64,000 bases of DNA from assembly GCA_021793235.1 (NCBI GenBank), contig JAJYTD010000001.1:248001-312000 (forward strand), written 5' to 3'. Below, piece by piece: positions 17,763-25,806 of the stretch. Positions within the stretch are counted from its first letter, which is position 1. Every line of letters starts with the position of its first letter. The notes beneath the pieces are model-generated. The model ran no database searches, was not told where the DNA came from, and saw nothing but the letters and a program-made list of their open reading frames with translations. A program made the position numbers and the translations under genes. This stretch comes from Actinomycetes bacterium. GTDB taxonomy: Bacteria > Actinomycetota > Actinomycetes > Streptosporangiales > Streptosporangiaceae.

Positions 17763-19259
17763 GTGAGCCAGAGTCGTACCTACCAAGTGCGGACCTACGG
17801 CTGCCAGATGAACGTCCACGACTCCGAGCGCCTGTCCGGTCTGCTGGAGAACGCGGGCTATGAGCGCGCAGCCGAGGGCAGTACCGCAGACGTCGTCGTT
17901 TTCAACACGTGCGCGGTCCGGGAGAACGCGGACAACCGCCTGTACGGCAACCTCGGGCACCTCCGTCCGGTGAAGGACGCCCACCCGGGCATGCAGATCG
18001 CGGTCGGCGGCTGTCTCGCCCAGAAGGACCGCGGTGAGATCGTGCGCCGTGCGCCGTGGGTGGACGTCGTGTTCGGCACGCACAACATCGGGTCGCTGCC
18101 GACCCTGCTGGAGCGTGCGCGTGTGCAGCGCGAGGCCCAGGTGGAGATCGAGGAGGCGTTGCAGACGTTCCCCTCGACCCTGCCCACGCGCCGGGAGTCC
18201 GCCTACGCGGCATGGGTCGCGATCTCGGTGGGCTGCAACAACACGTGCACCTTCTGCATCGTCCCCGCGCTGCGCGGCAAGGCGAAGGACCGCCGTCCCG
18301 GCGACGTACTGGCCGAAGTACGCGCGCTGGTCGCCGAAGGCGTGGTCGAGGTCACTCTCCTCGGGCAGAACGTCAATGCCTACGGCAGTGAGTTCGGCGA
18401 CCGGCAGGCGTTCTCCAAGCTGCTGCGCGCCTGCGGGGAGATCGACGGCTTGGAACGCGTGCGGTTCACCTCTCCGCACCCGCGGGACTTCACCGACGAC
18501 GTCATCGAGGCCATGGCCGAGACCCCCAATGTCATGCCCCAGCTGCACATGCCGCTGCAATCGGGGTCCAGCCGGGTGCTGAAGTCGATGCGCCGCTCCT
18601 ACCGGCAGGAGCGCTACCTCGGGATCGTGGAACGGGTCCGCGAGGCGATGCCGGAGGCCGCCATCACCACCGACATCATCGTCGGCTTCCCCGGCGAGAC
18701 CGAGGCGGATTTCCAGGAGACCCTGCACGTGGTGCGGGAAGCCCGCTTCGCGGCCGCGTTCACCTTCCAGTACTCCAAGCGGCCCGGCACCCCCGCGGCG
18801 GCCATGGCGGAACAGATGCCCAAGGAGGTCGTGCAGGAGCGCTACGAGCGCCTCGTCGAGCTGCAGGAGGCCATCTCCTGGGAGGAGAACACCAAGCTCG
18901 TCGGCAGCGAGGTCGAGGTGCTGGTCGCCGAAGGCGAGGGGCGCAAGGACGGCGACCGCCGCAGGCTCTCCGGCCGGGCGCCCGACAACCGCCTCGTGCA
19001 CTTCTCGGCAGTGGAGGAAGACGGCGGTGCGGCCGAACCGCGCCCGGGCGACATGGCGACGGTCGGCATCACCTATGCCGCTCCGCACCACCTGGTGGCC
19101 GACTCCGGTGTCCGCGCGATACGCCGCACCCGCGCCGGGGACGCCTGGGCCGTGCGTAATGGCCGGGAACCGGACAAGCCCGGTGTGCTTCTGGGGATGC
19201 CCGCGATCGGAGCCCCTGCGCCAGGGGCCGCTGCCGTGGGCGGCTGCTGCGAGACCTGA
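17763..19259 (+). CDS. miaB: tRNA-2-methylthio-N6-dimethylallyladenosine synthase MiaB
   Basis: 498-residue radical-SAM methylthiotransferase that converts i6A to ms2i6A at position 37 of tRNAs reading UNN codons; it acts after MiaA, encoded 3 kb further on. The MTTase cysteines are in [22 protein letters not shown] and VGGCLAQKD; the radical SAM motif CNNTCTFC covers residues 158-165. A TRAM domain lies near residue 375-440, and a 50-residue tail ends GGCCET. The start is one of two adjacent GTGs (17760 or 17763); TAACCT at 17751-17756 suggests a leaderless message and favours 17763. Divergent from gluA, 266 bases away. Confidence 0.94.
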   Translation: MSQSRTYQVRTYGCQMNVHDSERLSGLLENAGYERAAEGSTADVVVFNTCAVRENADNRLYGNLGHLRPVKDAHPGMQIAVGGCLAQKDRGEIVRRAPWVDVVFGTHNIGSLPTLLERARVQREAQVEIEEALQTFPSTLPTRRESAYAAWVAISVGCNNTCTFCIVPALRGKAKDRRPGDVLAEVRALVAEGVVEVTLLGQNVNAYGSEFGDRQAFSKLLRACGEIDGLERVRFTSPHPRDFTDDVIEAMAETPNVMPQLHMPLQSGSSRVLKSMRRSYRQERYLGIVERVREAMPEAAITTDIIVGFPGETEADFQETLHVVREARFAAAFTFQYSKRPGTPAAAMAEQMPKEVVQERYERLVELQEAISWEENTKLVGSEVEVLVAEGEGRKDGDRRRLSGRAPDNRLVHFSAVEEDGGAAEPRPGDMATVGITYAAPHHLVADSGVRAIRRTRAGDAWAVRNGREPDKPGVLLGMPAIGAPAPGAAAVGGCCET

Positions 19260-19276
19260 CGCCCGGCCACGCCCCT

Positions 19277-19306
19277 GACGGCCCCTGGATGCGTGTCGGG
19301 GCCGTC
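19277..19306 (+). terminator. Terminator after miaB
   Basis: GACGGCCCC at 19277-19285 and its complement GGGGCCGTC at 19298-19306 with a 12-base loop, starting 18 bases after the miaB stop. Confidence 0.7.
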
Positions 19307-19362
19307 GGCGTCGACCACCCGAGCGCGGCGGCGCAGGGGAAGCCCTCGAAGCCTTAGCGGTA

Positions 19363-19383
19363 AGGGAGGGCACGCCCCTCCCT
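19363..19383 (-). terminator. Terminator after the P450 gene
   Basis: AGGGAGGG at 19363-19370 pairs with CCCTCCCT at 19376-19383 across a five-base loop. It lies 19 bases beyond the stop of the minus-strand P450 gene. Confidence 0.65.
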
Positions 19384-19401
19384 CCCCGTACTAGGCCCGT
19401 A

Positions 19402-20673
19402 CTACGCCAACCGCACGGGCAACCGGACCAGGCGGCGCAGGCCCGGGCGGGGCAGCCACTCCAGTTCCTCCTCCGGTACGGCCAGCGCGAGGCCGGGGTA
19501 GCGGTCGAAGAGGCGGCCGAACGCGACCTCGCCCTCTTGGCGGGCCAGGGCCGCGCCCAGGCAGTAGTGGGCACCGTGCCCGAATCCGATGTGCTGCTCC
19601 CCGCGCCCCTCGGGGCGGCGGGTGATGTCCAGCCGGTCCGGGTCGGGGAAGTACCGCGGATCGCGGTTGGCCGACACCAGGACCGCCTCGACGGTGTCGC
19701 CCTGGCGGATCAGCGTGTCGGCGACCGTGACGTCCTCGGTGGCATACCGCGGCCGTGTCACCAGCACTGGACCGCACCAGCGCATCAGCTCGTGCACGGC
19801 CGCCGGGAGCAGCTGTGGATCCTCGCGGATGAGAGCCAGCTGGCCGGGATGGGTGAGCAGGGCCGCCGTGCCGTTGCCGATCAGGTGCGCGGTGGTCTCG
19901 TGCCCGGCGATGACCAGGGTGAGCACCATCGTGATCAGTTCGGTCTCGCTGAGCCGGTCACCCTCGTCGTCCCGTACCCGGATCAGCGCGTCGAGCAGGT
20001 CGTCTGAAGGGGCGGCGCGGCGCTGGTCGAGCATGTGCCGAATGTGCTCCACCATGTCGCGCACCGCGCCCCCCATCCTGTCGATGTCGTCGATCCGCGT
20101 CAGGGCGTCGCTCCACTCCCGCCACAGCGGCCGGTCCTCCTCAGGAACACCGACCAGTTCGCAGATGATGGTGATCGGCAGCGGGTAGGCGAAGTGCTCG
20201 ATCAGATCCACGACGCCGCCTTCGGCCTTCTCCGGGAGTGCGGTGAGCAGACCGTCGGTGATCTGCTCCACACGGGGCCGCAGCTCGTTGACGCGGCGGA
20301 CGGTGAAGGCGCGGGAGACGAGTTTGCGCAGCCGGGTGTGGTCGGGCGGGTCGGAGTCCAGGACCGACTGGACCATGTAGGGGACGTAGGCCTTGGGCAG
20401 GCCGAGCTGCTCCAGCATCGCGGCCCGCTCGTCGTGCTCCCGGCCCGGTACCGACAGGGAGCTGTTGGCAAAGCGCGGGTCGTTGAGCACAGTGCGCACA
20501 TCCTCGCGCCGCGTGACGATCCAGAAGGGGGAGCCGTCCAGCATGCTTCCGCGTACGACGGGCCCCTGCTCGCGGATGCGTCCGAAACCCGTGTAGGGGT
20601 CGGCCAGCAGTCCGGGGTCGGCCAGTGTGGTGCCCTCTCCCAGCCCCGTCGGGGCGGATTCGGTGCTGCTCAT
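19402..20673 (-). CDS. Cytochrome P450
   Basis: 423-residue soluble bacterial P450, similar in style to the CYP105/CYP107 groups; substrate unknown. The heme loop is FGHGAHYCLG with Cys371 as the axial ligand; the I-helix oxygen-activation motif AGHETT is near residue 250; the K-helix ExxR is ELMR near 290. No redox partner (ferredoxin or reductase) is encoded nearby, so electrons must come from elsewhere. The gene lies 18 bases after a TetR-family regulator and shares its 43-bp palindromic operator, so this is a two-gene inducible unit. It sits between miaB and the dioxygenase-like/miaA/dapF block, where it looks inserted. Confidence 0.93.
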   Translation of the reverse strand: MSSTESAPTGLGEGTTLADPGLLADPYTGFGRIREQGPVVRGSMLDGSPFWIVTRREDVRTVLNDPRFANSSLSVPGREHDERAAMLEQLGLPKAYVPYMVQSVLDSDPPDHTRLRKLVSRAFTVRRVNELRPRVEQITDGLLTALPEKAEGGVVDLIEHFAYPLPITIICELVGVPEEDRPLWREWSDALTRIDDIDRMGGAVRDMVEHIRHMLDQRRAAPSDDLLDALIRVRDDEGDRLSETELITMVLTLVIAGHETTAHLIGNGTAALLTHPGQLALIREDPQLLPAAVHELMRWCGPVLVTRPRYATEDVTVADTLIRQGDTVEAVLVSANRDPRYFPDPDRLDITRRPEGRGEQHIGFGHGAHYCLGAALARQEGEVAFGRLFDRYPGLALAVPEEELEWLPRPGLRRLVRLPVRLA

Positions 20674-20691
20674 GGCGGTTCTCCTCGCATG

Positions 20692-21438
20692 TCAGGTGAG
20701 TTTCTGTCTGCTGATTTCTTCGTTCATCCGCTCCAGCAGGCCCTGGAAGAGGCCGATGATCCGCGGCACCGCCTCGTTCAGGCGATCCTCGTGGTGACCG
20801 GTCTCGAATGAGGAGCGCACGGTGTGGGCGAGCATGTCGGCCGCCGTCTCGGTGTCGGGGGTGCTGTAGGGCGTGAGCGGGCCGATCACCAGGTAGCCCG
20901 TCAGAACCGCGCTCAGGGCGTGGCGTTGCAGGTGCACCGGCGGGGACGTGCGGACCAGGTCGTGTTCGCGCAGGACCTCGAAGTAGGTGTCCAGGGTGCG
21001 CTCGCGCGCTTCCAGCAGGTCGCCGACGTGGTCAGGGGCGGTCCTGCTCAGTGTGCCCAGAGTGTCGGTGTCCCCGGTGAGGATCGCGCGAATGATCGGC
21101 TCTTCGTGGATCCGGAGGTAGATCGACCGGGCGATGCTGCTGGGCAGGATGCGGGCCGGATCGGCCCGCATGTCCTGCAGGAGCCGTTCGGTCATCACAC
21201 TCTGCGCGCGCATCACCGCGGTCAAGAACAGCACTTCCTTGGTGTGGAAGTGCAGATAGACGGTGCCCTTCCCGACGCCAGAACGGCGGGCGACCTCCTC
21301 GATGGTGACGCGCCGGTACCCCCAGGCGACCAGTAGTTCGCTGGCGGTGTCGAGGATCCGCTCTGCTCTCCGGTCGCGTTCCGCGTCACCGGTGGCGGTC
21401 GCAGGATGATCGAGCCGCGTCACGTTCCCCGTCCTCAC
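20692..21438 (-). CDS. TetR-family transcriptional regulator of the P450 operon
   Basis: 248-residue regulator with a TetR helix-turn-helix at residues about 24-70: RILDTASELLVAWGYRRVTI, EEVARRSGVGKGTVYLHFHT and KEVLF follow the family pattern. The large C-terminal ligand domain is not specifically recognisable. It is the first gene of an operon with the P450 and has a 43-bp palindrome 13 bases upstream of its start, so autorepression is likely. Start codon is a GTG at 21438 or, equally possible, the GTG at 21423, which has GAGG nine bases before it. The inducer may be the P450 substrate; that is inference. Confidence 0.9.
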   Translation of the reverse strand: MRTGNVTRLDHPATATGDAERDRRAERILDTASELLVAWGYRRVTIEEVARRSGVGKGTVYLHFHTKEVLFLTAVMRAQSVMTERLLQDMRADPARILPSSIARSIYLRIHEEPIIRAILTGDTDTLGTLSRTAPDHVGDLLEARERTLDTYFEVLREHDLVRTSPPVHLQRHALSAVLTGYLVIGPLTPYSTPDTETAADMLAHTVRSSFETGHHEDRLNEAVPRIIGLFQGLLERMNEEISRQKLT

Positions 21439-21450
21439 TCGTCGGTGTTC

Positions 21451-21493
21451 GTTGACTTCATGACCAAATAGATCATTTGGTCATGAAGTCAAC
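21451..21493. promoter_or_regulatory. Operator palindrome (19-bp arms) of the TetR-P450 operon
   Basis: GTTGACTTCATGACCAAAT at 21451-21469 and its exact complement at 21475-21493 around AGATC. On the minus strand it holds TTGACT, a 16-base spacer and TATTTG, so promoter elements toward the tetR gene lie inside the palindrome. A bound TetR dimer (or pair of dimers) would block RNA polymerase. It is AT-rich against a GC-rich background. Confidence 0.85.
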
Positions 21494-21571
21494 GCTAGGC
21501 CAGGGGAGCGGCCCTGACAATCGCCCTGGGCGCTAGGAACGCGTCAAGAAAGGACCCGGTACCCTCACCGT

Positions 21572-22252
21572 GTGCTGATCGCTGCCGCTGTGTGCCCCCA
21601 CCCGCCGTTGCTGGTTCCCGAGATCGCCCAGGGAGCCGCCGAGGAGCTGGACGCGGTGCGCGCGGCCGGTGACCGCGCTGTGGCCGGGCTTCTCGGCTCA
21701 GGTGCCGACGATGTCGTCGTGATCGGGGCCGGTGAGCAAAACCGGGAGTACGGCCCCGACGCCGGCGGCGGACTGGCCGCTTATGGTCCACCCGTCGATG
21801 TTGGGCCGCCCCCGCCGGTGCTGCCGCTTTCGTTGACGATCGGCCGCTGGCTGGCCGAGCGTTCGGGGGGCCGTCCGTCGCGCTACGCCGAGATCGCCGC
21901 GGACACCCCGCCACAGGAATGCCTGGTACGCGGTGCGGAGCTGGCCGCGGCCGCGCCCCGAGTCGCCGCGCTGGTCATGGGTGACGGGAGCGCGCGGCGT
22001 ACGGAGGAGTCGCCCGGACGCGTCGACAGCCGGGCTCTAGCGTTCGACGAGTCCGTCGCCGAGGCGCTCGCCAAGGCGGATCTTCAGGCGCTGGCCTCGC
22101 TGGACCCCGGGGTCGCCGATGAGCTGATGGCCGCGGGACGCCCCGCCTGGCAGGTGCTGGCCGGGGCCGCGGAGGGCGCAGGCCTTCGGGGGCGGCTTCT
22201 CCGCCATGAGGCGCCCTACGGTGTGGGCTACTTCGTGGCGCTGTGGAGTTGA
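21572..22252 (+). CDS. Class III extradiol dioxygenase-like protein (LigB fold), conserved near miaA
   Basis: 226-residue protein that begins MLIAAAVCPHPPLLVPEI, the start of the LigB/class III extradiol dioxygenase superfamily, with the metal-site His in PHPP. Other superfamily features (LPLSLTIGRWLAERSG, VMGDGSARRTEESPG) are recognisable, but substrate and even enzymatic activity are not established; members with this architecture sit beside miaA and dapF across actinobacteria. The GTG start at 21572 has TACCCT ending six bases upstream, suggesting a leaderless message, and no ribosome binding site. It converges on miaA with a hairpin between. Confidence 0.75.
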   Translation: MLIAAAVCPHPPLLVPEIAQGAAEELDAVRAAGDRAVAGLLGSGADDVVVIGAGEQNREYGPDAGGGLAAYGPPVDVGPPPPVLPLSLTIGRWLAERSGGRPSRYAEIAADTPPQECLVRGAELAAAAPRVAALVMGDGSARRTEESPGRVDSRALAFDESVAEALAKADLQALASLDPGVADELMAAGRPAWQVLAGAAEGAGLRGRLLRHEAPYGVGYFVALWS

Positions 22253-22271
22253 GCACCCGCGGCGCTGTCGT

Positions 22272-22320
22272 GCTCCGCCGCGGTCCGCGTCCTTGCCGCC
22301 GGATCCGGCCGCGGAGCCTT
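22272..22320 (+). terminator. Hairpin between the dioxygenase-like gene and miaA
   Basis: GCTCCGC at 22272-22278 pairs with GCGGAGC at 22311-22317 over a long loop with its own GC-rich pairing, followed by CTTTT. It can serve the plus-strand gene that stops at 22252. Confidence 0.45.
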
Positions 22321-23268
22321 TTACCCCGCAGGGGTGTCCGTACCGACCGCGCTGATCAGCGCGAATGCCAGATCGGTCAGGTCGGGGGCATCGTAGGGGA
22401 GCCAGTGGATCCGCGGGTCGCGGCGGAACCAGGAATCCTGGCGGCGGGCGAACCGGCGGGTGGCCCGGATCGTCTCCTCGCGGGCGGCGTCCTCACTGCA
22501 TTCTCCGTTGAGGAAGCGCAGCACTTGGGCGTACCCGAGCGCACGGGAGGCGGTGCGGCCGTCGCGCAGGCCGTTGCGTTCGAGTTCGCGGACCTCCTCG
22601 ACGAGTCCGGACCGCCACATCCGGTCCACCCGCAGTGCGATGCGTTCGTCCAGCTCCGTTCGGGGAACCTCCAGCCCGATCTGCACACACGGGTAGCGGG
22701 ATACGTGCTCGGGCAGCGTCGCTGTGAACGGGCGGCCGGTGAGTTCGATGACCTCCAGCGCCCGCACGATACGGCGCCCGTTGCTCGGCAGGATGGCCTC
22801 GGCCGCGGCCGGGTCGCGCTCGGCGAGCCGCGCGTACAACGGTGCCGGCCCGGAGGCGGCGAGCTCGTCCTCCAACCGTGACCGAAGAGTCGGGTCGGTT
22901 CCAGGGAAGTCCAGATTGTCCAGGGCGCCGCGGACGTAGAGCCCCGAACCTCCCACCAGGATCGGGGTCCGCCCCTGCCGGCGGAGCCGGTCGATGAGTC
23001 CCCGCGCCATGCGCTGGTACTCGGCCACGTTGGCGGTCTCGGAGACGTCCCAGATGTCGAGTAGGTGGTGTGGTACGCCGCGGCGCTCGGAGACGGGCAG
23101 TTTGGCCGTGCCGATGTCCATACCGCGGTAGAGCTGCATGGAGTCGGCGTTGATGACCTCGCCCGCGGCCGAGGACTTCCCGAGCTCCAAGGCGAGGTCG
23201 ACGGCGAGATCGGACTTGCCCGCGGCGGTCGGTCCAACGACCGCGATCACAGTGCTCGTGCTCCCCAT
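22321..23268 (-). CDS. miaA: tRNA dimethylallyltransferase MiaA
   Basis: 315-residue enzyme that transfers a dimethylallyl group to N6 of A37 in tRNAs reading UNN codons, the substrate step for MiaB. The P-loop GPTAAGKS is at residues 12-19; INADSMQLYRGMDIGTAK and GGSGLYVRGALDNLDFPG are family blocks, and the tRNA-binding insertion is present (SRALGYAQVLRFL). The C-terminal FARRQDSWFRRDPRIHWL is typical. The ATG at 23268 gives the standard MGSTSTVIAVVGPTAAGK start; the open frame beyond is rejected. It converges with the dioxygenase-like gene and is divergent from dapF, 106 bases away. Confidence 0.95.
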   Translation of the reverse strand: MGSTSTVIAVVGPTAAGKSDLAVDLALELGKSSAAGEVINADSMQLYRGMDIGTAKLPVSERRGVPHHLLDIWDVSETANVAEYQRMARGLIDRLRRQGRTPILVGGSGLYVRGALDNLDFPGTDPTLRSRLEDELAASGPAPLYARLAERDPAAAEAILPSNGRRIVRALEVIELTGRPFTATLPEHVSRYPCVQIGLEVPRTELDERIALRVDRMWRSGLVEEVRELERNGLRDGRTASRALGYAQVLRFLNGECSEDAAREETIRATRRFARRQDSWFRRDPRIHWLPYDAPDLTDLAFALISAVGTDTPAG

Positions 23269-23361
23269 GCGTCCAGTGTGGCAGTGGTTCGGTCCGATTG
23301 CTCCCGCCGCGTCCGCCGCTTCGCGGGACCGCGGAGCGGCGGTTTCGTCCGTGCCCGCCCC

Positions 23362-23367
23362 TAAGAT
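23362..23367 (+). promoter_or_regulatory. -10 box of a leaderless promoter for dapF
   Basis: TAAGAT ends seven bases before the ATG at 23375. No ribosome binding site is present, so the transcript probably starts at the start codon. Confidence 0.5.
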
Positions 23368-23374
23368 GATCCTC

Positions 23375-24190
23375 ATGCGATTCGCCAAAGGCCACGGTAC
23401 CGAGAACGACTTCGTGATCCTTTCCGATCCCGATGCCGGGCTGGACCTGCGCCCCGAACTGGTCGCCGCGCTGTGCGACCGGCGGGCGGGGATCGGCGGC
23501 GACGGTGTCCTGCGCGTGGTCCGGACCGAGGCGCTACGGGAGGCGCTCCCGGATGCGGCCGCCGCCTCGGCGGACTGCGAGTGGTTCATGGATTACCGCA
23601 ACGCCGATGGCGGTATCGCGGAGATGTGCGGCAACGGGGTACGGGTGTTCGCCCGGTACCTCATCGAGCAGGGACTGGCCGAGCCCGGCTCGTTCGCGGT
23701 CGGCACCCGTGCCGGCGCGCGCCGGGTGACCGTCGAGAGCAACGGCGACATCACCGTGGACATGGGGGCGGTCCGGGTGCTGGGGGAGGGGGCGACGGTG
23801 CTGGCCGGCGAACGGCTGAGCGGCACCCGGATCTCGGTGGGCAATCCGCATCTGGCCTGCCAGGTGGACCGTCGGGTCGCCACCGTCGACCTGACCGAGC
23901 AGCCGCGCCTCGACCCCGCGCAGTTCCCCGAGGGCGCCAACGTCGAGGTGTTCACCGAGATCGCGCCCGGGACGCTGGAGATGCGCGTCTACGAACGGGG
24001 ATCGGGGGAGACCCGCTCCTGCGGCACCGGCATCGTGGCCGCCGCTGTGGCCGCGACCCCGCAGGGGGAAGGCGCCACATGGCGCGTCCGTGTCCCCGGA
24101 GGGGAGTGCACCGTGTTCCTCGATGCCGAGGGCGCCCGCCTGCGCGGCCCTGCCGTGATCGTAGCCGAAGGCCATACCCGCCTGATCTGA
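23375..24190 (+). CDS. dapF: Diaminopimelate epimerase
   Basis: 271-residue epimerase that converts LL- to meso-diaminopimelate for lysine and peptidoglycan synthesis. Both active-site cysteines are present and correctly placed: Cys85 in EMCGNGVRVFARY and Cys216 in RSCGTGIVAAAVAA. The N-terminus MRFAKGHGTENDFV is the classic substrate-binding start, which fixes the ATG at 23375; an ATG at 23366 is in frame but lies in the -10 box. Divergent from miaA. It converges with the glycolate oxidase operon, with 202 bases between in which no convincing terminator was found. Confidence 0.95.
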   Translation: MRFAKGHGTENDFVILSDPDAGLDLRPELVAALCDRRAGIGGDGVLRVVRTEALREALPDAAAASADCEWFMDYRNADGGIAEMCGNGVRVFARYLIEQGLAEPGSFAVGTRAGARRVTVESNGDITVDMGAVRVLGEGATVLAGERLSGTRISVGNPHLACQVDRRVATVDLTEQPRLDPAQFPEGANVEVFTEIAPGTLEMRVYERGSGETRSCGTGIVAAAVAATPQGEGATWRVRVPGGECTVFLDAEGARLRGPAVIVAEGHTRLI

Positions 24191-24392
24191 GTTTTCCAGC
24201 GGCGCAGATCCCGGTCGTGGCCGGGACCCACCACCAAGTGACCACGAAGCAACAATGCACGGAAATCGACACAGCAGGCACTGCACCGCCCGCTGACCCG
24301 CCCCGGATCAACGGCCCCGGCCGCTGCCGTGCCCGGGTCCACCGCGACCGCCCCCGCCGGCATGGAAGCGTCGGCGCAGCAAAACGGCCGCT

Positions 24393-25724
24393 TCAATCGG
24401 TGAGCAGCGACTCCGGCGCCAGTCCGCGGAGGGAAGCGTCGAGTACCTGGGCGGTGTGGGCGACAAAGAGCGTGCCGCCGGAGCGCTCGACCGCTGAGGC
24501 GATCTGCAGCGAGCACCCCGGATTGCCGGTCACCAGCAGCCGTGCCCCAGTGGAGCGCACGTCCTCGCCCTTGCGGTCGCCCAGTTCGCCGGCCGGCTGC
24601 GGGCGCAGCAGGTTGTAGACCCCCGCTGACCCGCAGCAGATCTCCGGATTGGGCAGATCGACCAGCTCCAGCCCGGGAATGGCGCGCAGCAGCGCGCGGG
24701 GCTGGCCGGTGACGCCCTGCCCGTGGGAGAGGTGGCACGCGTCGTGGTAGGCCGCGCGGACGGGCAGCGGGTGCCGCTCGGCACGCGGCCCCAGCACCAT
24801 CAGGTACTCGGAGAGGTCCATGACCCGCCGGGCCAGCGAATCGGCCCTGCGGACCTCTGCCGTACCGACGCCGGTCTCCCGCAGTAGCCGCGCGTAGTGC
24901 TTCATGCTGCCGCCGCAGCCGGCGGAGTTGACCACGACGGCCTCCACCCCGGCCTGCTCAAAAGTGTCGATGGTGGCCCGGGCGAAGTCCGCCGCCTCCT
25001 CTGCCCGTCCCGCGTGGGCGGACAGCGCACCGCAGCATCCCTGGGAACGGGGAATCACGACGTCGCACCCCTCACGCGCCAGGACCCGCGCAGTCGCCGT
25101 GTTGACCTGGGGAAAGAACGATCCCTGGACACACCCCGTGAGCATGCCGACGACCGCTCGCCGCCGGCCCACCGCCGGGAGCAGTTCCGGCAGGTCGGGC
25201 ACGCCGCCACGCAGCGGCGGCGCCAAGCGCTCCATCATCGCCAGCGACGGTGAGGTGCGCTCCAGCAGCCCGGAGCGCCGCACCAGGTGCGACAGGCCGC
25301 TGGCCTGGTAGGCGCGGAGGGGTGCGCGCAGCAGGTCCAGCCGCCGCCGGTAGGGGAACAGCGCAAAGACCGCCGAACGCAGGGCCTGTTCGCCGGGGCC
25401 GCGTTCGTGCTCCTTTTCGACGGTGGCCCGGGTGGTCTCGATCAGCGCATCGTAGGCCACCCCTGACGGGCAGGCGGTCACGCAGGCCAGGCAGCCCAGG
25501 CAGTTGTCGAAGTGCTGCACCGCTGCCTCGCTGAGGACGCCGTCGTCCCTGGTCTGCCCCATCAGGTGGATGCGCCCGCGGGGGGAGTCCATCTCCTCGC
25601 CCCAGAGGACGTAGGTGGGGCAGGTCGGCAGGCAGAACCCGCAGTGCACGCAGTCCCCGAGCAGGTCGCCGAACGAACGGGCGGCGCCGTCGTCGGCCTC
25701 GCGGGCGGTGTGGCCGTCAGTCAA
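24393..25724 (-). CDS. glcF: Glycolate oxidase iron-sulfur subunit GlcF
   Basis: 443-residue iron-sulfur subunit of glycolate oxidase, passing electrons from the flavin subunits to the quinone pool. Two [4Fe-4S] ferredoxin motifs are present, CVHCGFCLPTCP (residues about 26-37) and CLGCLACVTACP (about 76-87), then two CCG domains (QGCCGALSAHAG and EICCGSAGVYN). The start is a TTG at 25724, supported by AAGGAGG nine bases upstream. Third gene of glcD-glcE-glcF, 82 bases after glcE. The family also includes lactate-utilisation LutA-like proteins; the DEF order favours glycolate. Confidence 0.9.
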   Translation of the reverse strand: MTDGHTAREADDGAARSFGDLLGDCVHCGFCLPTCPTYVLWGEEMDSPRGRIHLMGQTRDDGVLSEAAVQHFDNCLGCLACVTACPSGVAYDALIETTRATVEKEHERGPGEQALRSAVFALFPYRRRLDLLRAPLRAYQASGLSHLVRRSGLLERTSPSLAMMERLAPPLRGGVPDLPELLPAVGRRRAVVGMLTGCVQGSFFPQVNTATARVLAREGCDVVIPRSQGCCGALSAHAGRAEEAADFARATIDTFEQAGVEAVVVNSAGCGGSMKHYARLLRETGVGTAEVRRADSLARRVMDLSEYLMVLGPRAERHPLPVRAAYHDACHLSHGQGVTGQPRALLRAIPGLELVDLPNPEICCGSAGVYNLLRPQPAGELGDRKGEDVRSTGARLLVTGNPGCSLQIASAVERSGGTLFVAHTAQVLDASLRGLAPESLLTD

Positions 25725-25806
25725 AGCGTGGTGCCTCCTTCAGCGGCGCGGGCGGTCGTGCTCCCTCGGCGGGCCGGTGCCGGGGCAGCGGTCGGTGGGC
25801 CGGGCA

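Noticed and set aside
17571-19574. A 667-codon minus-strand frame opposite miaB
   Set aside because: Antisense shadow of miaB; no family resemblance or ribosome binding site.
22243-22881. A 212-codon plus-strand frame opposite miaA
   Set aside because: Shadow frame; miaA is unambiguous on the other strand.
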